Translations under genes and position numbers: made by a program
Shown here: piece after piece, positions 60,914 through 64,000 of the stretch
Layout: each line of letters begins with the position of its first letter
How positions within the stretch are numbered: position 1 is the stretch's first letter
Assembly: GCA_944323135.1 (NCBI GenBank)
Contig: CALURI010000002.1
Span: 1 to 64,000 of the forward strand
Direction: 5' to 3'
DNA length: 64,000 nt
Source: Candidatus Gastranaerophilales bacterium
GTDB taxonomy: Bacteria > Cyanobacteriota > Vampirovibrionia > Gastranaerophilales > Gastranaerophilaceae
Notes under the pieces: model-generated
What the model was told of the DNA's origin: nothing
What the model saw: only the letters and a program-made list of their open reading frames with translations
Database searches by the model: none

Positions 60914-61141
60914 TTAGTATAAATTATTATTTCTTATATCAACAAATTTTATTCTGTAACCTAATATTTGAGCGATTAATTTTACTTCTTTATAAGATAT
61001 AGTTTCATTTCTGAGTTTTTGCGACAAACTTGCAAGTGAATATTTTTTATGTTGGAAATTACCAATTTGTTCTGCCAGTTCTTTTAAGGTCATATCTCTG
61101 TCATTTGTAAGATTTTTTATTTCATTTACAATTTTTCCCAT
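60914..61141 (-). CDS. Small HTH protein divergent from prepilin F
   Basis: 75 aa. MTLKELAEQIG followed by SLASLSQKLRNETISYKEVKLIAQILG has the helix-turn-helix spacing of XRE/LLM-type small DNA-binding proteins. It is divergent from prepilin F with 112 bp of AT-rich DNA between the starts, so it could control both. ATG 61141 lacks an obvious Shine-Dalgarno. Confidence 0.6.
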   Translation of the reverse strand: MGKIVNEIKNLTNDRDMTLKELAEQIGNFQHKKYSLASLSQKLRNETISYKEVKLIAQILGYRIKFVDIRNNNLY

Positions 61142-61198
61142 TTAATAATTATAACGTTTTTTAAATATATTTGCGTCTATTTAAATATATATATTGAT

Positions 61199-61222
61199 AA
61201 ATATATAAATATATAAATATAT
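61199..61222. repeat. Three tandem AAATATAT repeats upstream of prepilin F
   Basis: Three perfect 8-bp copies (61199-61206, 61207-61214, 61215-61222) within an almost pure A/T stretch 61180-61250, 32 bp before the prepilin F ATG. Confidence 0.7.
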
Positions 61223-61253
61223 TAAATAATATAAATAAAATGTTGCTTTATAA

Positions 61254-61955
61254 ATGAAACAAGGATTCACATTAGCGGGAGTACTTATAACACTTGGTAT
61301 AATAGGTGTTGTTTGTGCTCTTACACTGCCAAGTTTAATAGAGAACCACCAAAAACAAGTAACAATCACTAAATTAAAAAAAATATACTCTGTTATTTCA
61401 CAACAAGTCTTACTATCTAATTCAAATAATTACCCTGCAAATGAATTCTTGACAGCAGGAGATAATGTTAATGCAAGCAAAACCGAAGAATTTTTTAATA
61501 CATATTGGTTACCATATTTTAAAGGAGCAACAATATTAAACAAACCTTATAATACTGAATATCCATATAAAAGTATAAATGGACAATCATATAAAACACA
61601 AATAAAAACAATATTTAGTGCCGGACGAATTGTATTTTCAACTTCAGATGGATTTATAATATTTATAAGCACCATGTACTGGGGGAATAACGATGGAGAC
61701 ACCGTAAGCAATCCAAAATATTCAACAGAAATGACAATTTTAGTAGATACAAACGGGACACAAAGCCCAAATACATTAGGAAAAGATGTTTTTAGAGTAA
61801 CAATAAATTATGACAAAAACAATGTAATGCCTTATAAAATAAATGATAGTTCAGATAATATAGACAAAGACTGCAGTAAAACCGGCAAAGGTGAAACTTG
61901 CTTTGCAAAAATAGTAAAAGACGGCTGGAAAATAGCTGATGACTACCCTTGGTAA
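61254..61955 (+). CDS. Prepilin-type protein F, Glu5 replaced by Gly
   Basis: 233 aa. MKQGFTLAGVLITLGIIGVV has the prepilin cleavage Gly and helix, but position 5 of the mature protein is Gly instead of the Glu usual in type IV pilins. The body has a TKLKKIYSVISQQV helix, DNGTQSPNTLGKDVF-type segment (TNGTQSPNTLGKDVF), DCSKTGKGETCF and tail DGWKIADDYPW, similar in style to A-C. The 3' end overlaps the opposite dehydrogenase by 13 bp. Ribosome-binding site is weak. Confidence 0.8.
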   Translation: MKQGFTLAGVLITLGIIGVVCALTLPSLIENHQKQVTITKLKKIYSVISQQVLLSNSNNYPANEFLTAGDNVNASKTEEFFNTYWLPYFKGATILNKPYNTEYPYKSINGQSYKTQIKTIFSAGRIVFSTSDGFIIFISTMYWGNNDGDTVSNPKYSTEMTILVDTNGTQSPNTLGKDVFRVTINYDKNNVMPYKINDSSDNIDKDCSKTGKGETCFAKIVKDGWKIADDYPW

Positions 61956-62986
61956 TGGGGTTTTATCAAAAATTTAACAGCTTTACCTGCAATATGTTGT
62001 TGCATAGCCCATTCAACTTTTTCCAAAGGCAAAGTATCTGTTATAAGTTTTTCAACCTCAACATCTCCTGATGCAATATAATCCAGAGCCATTCGGAAAT
62101 ATTTTGGAGTATGGTGAAAAACACTCATTAATTTTATATCGCCATAGTGCATTTTAGTAGTATCAAAAGTAACAGTAGATCCTGACTTACACCCACCAAA
62201 GAAATGCACGGTACCACCAGGACGGACACAAGAAAAAATTCTTTCCCAAATCTCAGGCAATCCGACACATTCAACAGCTACATCGAGGCCTTTGTGTTCT
62301 TCAGTATACTCTCTAAATATTTTTTCGGGATTTTGGTATTTTGTTAAATCAACTATTTCATCAGCATGAGCAAATTCATCAGCAGCTTTTAATTTTATCG
62401 GATTACGCCCTGCAACAATTACTCTTGCGCCTTTAAGCTTTGCAAGACGTGCAAACATCAAACCAATAGGTCCAATCCCTATAATCCCGACAGTTTGTCC
62501 GGGTTTTATATCAGTTCTTTCAACTCCGTGAACTACATTTGCTAAAGGCTCACAAAAAGCAGCCTTATCAAAACTTAGATTTTCAGGCAATATGAGCATA
62601 TTTTTCTTAACTATACGTGCCGGAACAGTAATATATTGAGCATAAGCGCCATTTAAAAGATCAAGATTTTCGCATAAATTATATTCTTCTCTTTTACAAT
62701 AAAAACAATGTCCGCAAGGTGCAGAATTTGCAGCAACTACTCTATCTCCGACTTTGACATTTTCAACACCTTTTCCGACTTTATCTACAATCCCTGCAAA
62801 TTCATGTCCAAATCCAGAAGGAATTGATTTTATAAGCACAGGATGACCACGCCTGTATGTTTTTACATCTGTCCCGCAAGTAAGTGCTGAAATAACTTTT
62901 ACAACAACTTCACCTTCTTCAGGCGGTTTTACCATAACTTCTTCTAATTTTATATTTTGAGGTCCGTAATATTGAATTGCTCTCAT
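61943..62986 (-). CDS. Zinc-dependent medium-chain dehydrogenase 1
   Basis: 347 aa, MDR superfamily. LTCGTDVKTYRRG (catalytic Zn Cys), PSGFGHEFAG (His/Glu), structural Zn CGHCFYCKREEYNLC, and Rossmann GIGPIGLMFARLA. Resembles sorbitol/threonine/alcohol dehydrogenases; substrate cannot be assigned. It follows a second dehydrogenase by 50 bp. AAT-rich start with no strong ribosome-binding site seen. Confidence 0.9.
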   Translation of the reverse strand: MRAIQYYGPQNIKLEEVMVKPPEEGEVVVKVISALTCGTDVKTYRRGHPVLIKSIPSGFGHEFAGIVDKVGKGVENVKVGDRVVAANSAPCGHCFYCKREEYNLCENLDLLNGAYAQYITVPARIVKKNMLILPENLSFDKAAFCEPLANVVHGVERTDIKPGQTVGIIGIGPIGLMFARLAKLKGARVIVAGRNPIKLKAADEFAHADEIVDLTKYQNPEKIFREYTEEHKGLDVAVECVGLPEIWERIFSCVRPGGTVHFFGGCKSGSTVTFDTTKMHYGDIKLMSVFHHTPKYFRMALDYIASGDVEVEKLITDTLPLEKVEWAMQQHIAGKAVKFLIKPHYQG

Positions 62987-63036
62987 ATTTAAATCCAGCT
63001 TACGCCTTTTTAATAAAGACGCCTTTCAAACTTATT

Positions 63037-64000
63037 TTATGTATCACTATTATTTATTTTAATACAAGCCTTCATTATTCTGTTAGACATTGTATCATCA
63101 AAAGCTTTTTGAATATCATCAAATTTATATTCTGTGGAAATGTTTTGAACTCTGACTTTGCCTGTTTTCAACAATTCAAGAGAATCTTTCAAATCATCAG
63201 GAGATGGCGAATAACTTCCGAGAACAGTTAATTCTCTATAATAAATCTCATTATTAGGATAAGAAGATTCATCATGCGGTGTACTTGAAAATACAAGAAT
63301 TTTACCGCCATTTCTAACATATTTTAAAGCTGTTTCGATTGCTTTATCAGCCCCTGACGTCATAAAAATACAATCAGCCTTATATTCATCAGGCAATTTT
63401 CTTACATCATAAGCATTTATACCGAAAGATTTTAATAATTCTATTCTTTCTTCCAACAAATCACAACCTTCAGCATCATAACCAAATGCCTTTAAAGCTT
63501 GTGCAGATAAAATACCGATAGAACCAAGCCCGACAACTAAAGCTTTATCACCTTTTAATAAATTAGCTCTTTTTACAGCTCTTACAATACAGCCTAAAGG
63601 TTCATAAAAAGAAGCTTCAACCTCAGATAAATTATCAGGTTTTAAACGGGCAACATTTTCTAAATGTTCTTCACTCAAATAAACATATTCGGAAAATCCG
63701 CCGGGACGTATATTTGTTGATTTAAAATGTTCGCACATAGAAACATTCCCGTGCTTGCAATAAACACAATTTCCACAAGGTATATGATGAGATGTAACAA
63801 TTACATCTCCACATTTAAACTTAGTATCTGAATTTATTTCAACAATTTGAGCAACAATTTCATGACCGAGAACAGTTCCGTCATGTGCAATTTTGTGTAT
63901 GAACTTCACAATATCAGAACCGCAAAGACCACATACCAAAACCTTTACAATTGCACCTTTTCTTCCGTCTAATTTTAAATTTTCGGCATTTTTTAAAACA
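63037..64000 (-). CDS. Zinc-dependent medium-chain dehydrogenase 2, 5' end beyond window
   Basis: MDR enzyme: VCGLCGSDIVKF (catalytic Zn Cys), GTVLGHEIVAQ, structural CGNCVYCKHGNVSMC, and GLGSIGILSAQAL Rossmann. The frame stays open to the window edge (residues KNAENLKLDGRKGAIVKV precede VLVCGLCG), so the first 15 or more residues are outside. It ends 50 bp upstream of dehydrogenase 1; the pair may convert a polyol or alcohol and its ketone. Substrate unknown. Confidence 0.9.
   Translation of the reverse strand, partial: VLKNAENLKLDGRKGAIVKVLVCGLCGSDIVKFIHKIAHDGTVLGHEIVAQIVEINSDTKFKCGDVIVTSHHIPCGNCVYCKHGNVSMCEHFKSTNIRPGGFSEYVYLSEEHLENVARLKPDNLSEVEASFYEPLGCIVRAVKRANLLKGDKALVVGLGSIGILSAQALKAFGYDAEGCDLLEERIELLKSFGINAYDVRKLPDEYKADCIFMTSGADKAIETALKYVRNGGKILVFSSTPHDESSYPNNEIYYRELTVLGSYSPSPDDLKDSLELLKTGKVRVQNISTEYKFDDIQKAFDDTMSNRIMKACIKINNSDT

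Noticed and set aside
1-64000. tRNA, rRNA, CRISPR arrays, transposases, prophage genes
   Set aside because: No T-loop/anticodon patterns, regularly spaced repeats, transposase motifs or phage structural genes were found on reading both strands; a tool search could still reveal a cryptic tRNA.

Overview
The window is AT-rich chromosomal DNA (GC roughly 30% by eye). It looks like a non-photosynthetic, anaerobic relative of cyanobacteria: Candidatus Melainabacteria / Vampirovibrionia, probably a gut Gastranaerophilales-like bacterium. The lineage call rests on cyanobacteria-type conserved genes (a Ycf23/DUF561 protein and a DUF512 radical-SAM protein with an N-terminal PDZ) without photosynthesis genes, on an anaerobe's oxygen-detoxification operon, on many prepilin-like proteins beginning FTLAEV, and on flagellar genes. 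This is inference from gene content; no 16S rRNA, tRNA, CRISPR array, transposase or prophage was seen.

Layout. 1-2.4 kb: end of a flagellar operon (FliJ-, FliK- and FlgE/FlgG-like), read leftward. 2.4-13.4 kb: an accessory region with three nearly identical prepilin genes (A 3343-4118, B 8804-9612, C 12584-13353), separated by a GH38 glycosidase, a frameshifted HExxH protein, glutamine synthetase, and an MlaE/MlaF lipid transporter with an aminotransferase. 13.4-24 kb: DUF512 radical-SAM protein, PadR regulator, MazG, another prepilin, a pgpH-ybeY-dgkA operon and two membrane glycosyltransferases. 24-33.5 kb: lineage-specific hypotheticals, lysA-cdaA-yitT, and a PerR/rubredoxin/two rubrerythrins/flavodiiron operon. 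33.6-48.9 kb: AGCS symporter, family-4 UDG, hypotheticals, Rsh (p)ppGpp enzyme, a histidine kinase, a response regulator next to a degenerate GspE-like ATPase, a second MlaE, IlvE, an HtrA-like protease and Ycf23. 49-64 kb: prepilin E, a GT2 enzyme with a C-terminal Cys module, the wall-synthesis cluster murF-mraY-murD-ftsW-murG-folC, rplU-rpmA, a small HTH gene divergent from an atypical prepilin, and two zinc dehydrogenases.

Most interesting observation. Prepilins A, B and C each carry a 10-bp poly-G tract at exactly the same place: it begins at the third base of codon 10 of a short leader that has its own Shine-Dalgarno sequence and, for B and C, a consensus promoter. With 10 G the leader terminates 3 codons after codon TCG plus three GGG codons; with 8 or 11 G it reads in frame into FTLAEV. 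The extra leader lies before the prepilin-peptidase cleavage site and would be removed. This looks like a three-gene phase-variable pilin family caught in the OFF register, with mosaic 100-275 bp identical blocks that imply gene conversion among the copies.

Other leads: a three-hairpin candidate RNA at 37553-37717, four promoters whose -10 box ends 6-9 nt before the ATG (leaderless mRNAs), a short aromatic-x-Gly motif shared by unrelated hypothetical proteins, a rubrerythrin lacking its first diiron glutamate, and a prepilin lacking Glu5 beside a divergent HTH gene.
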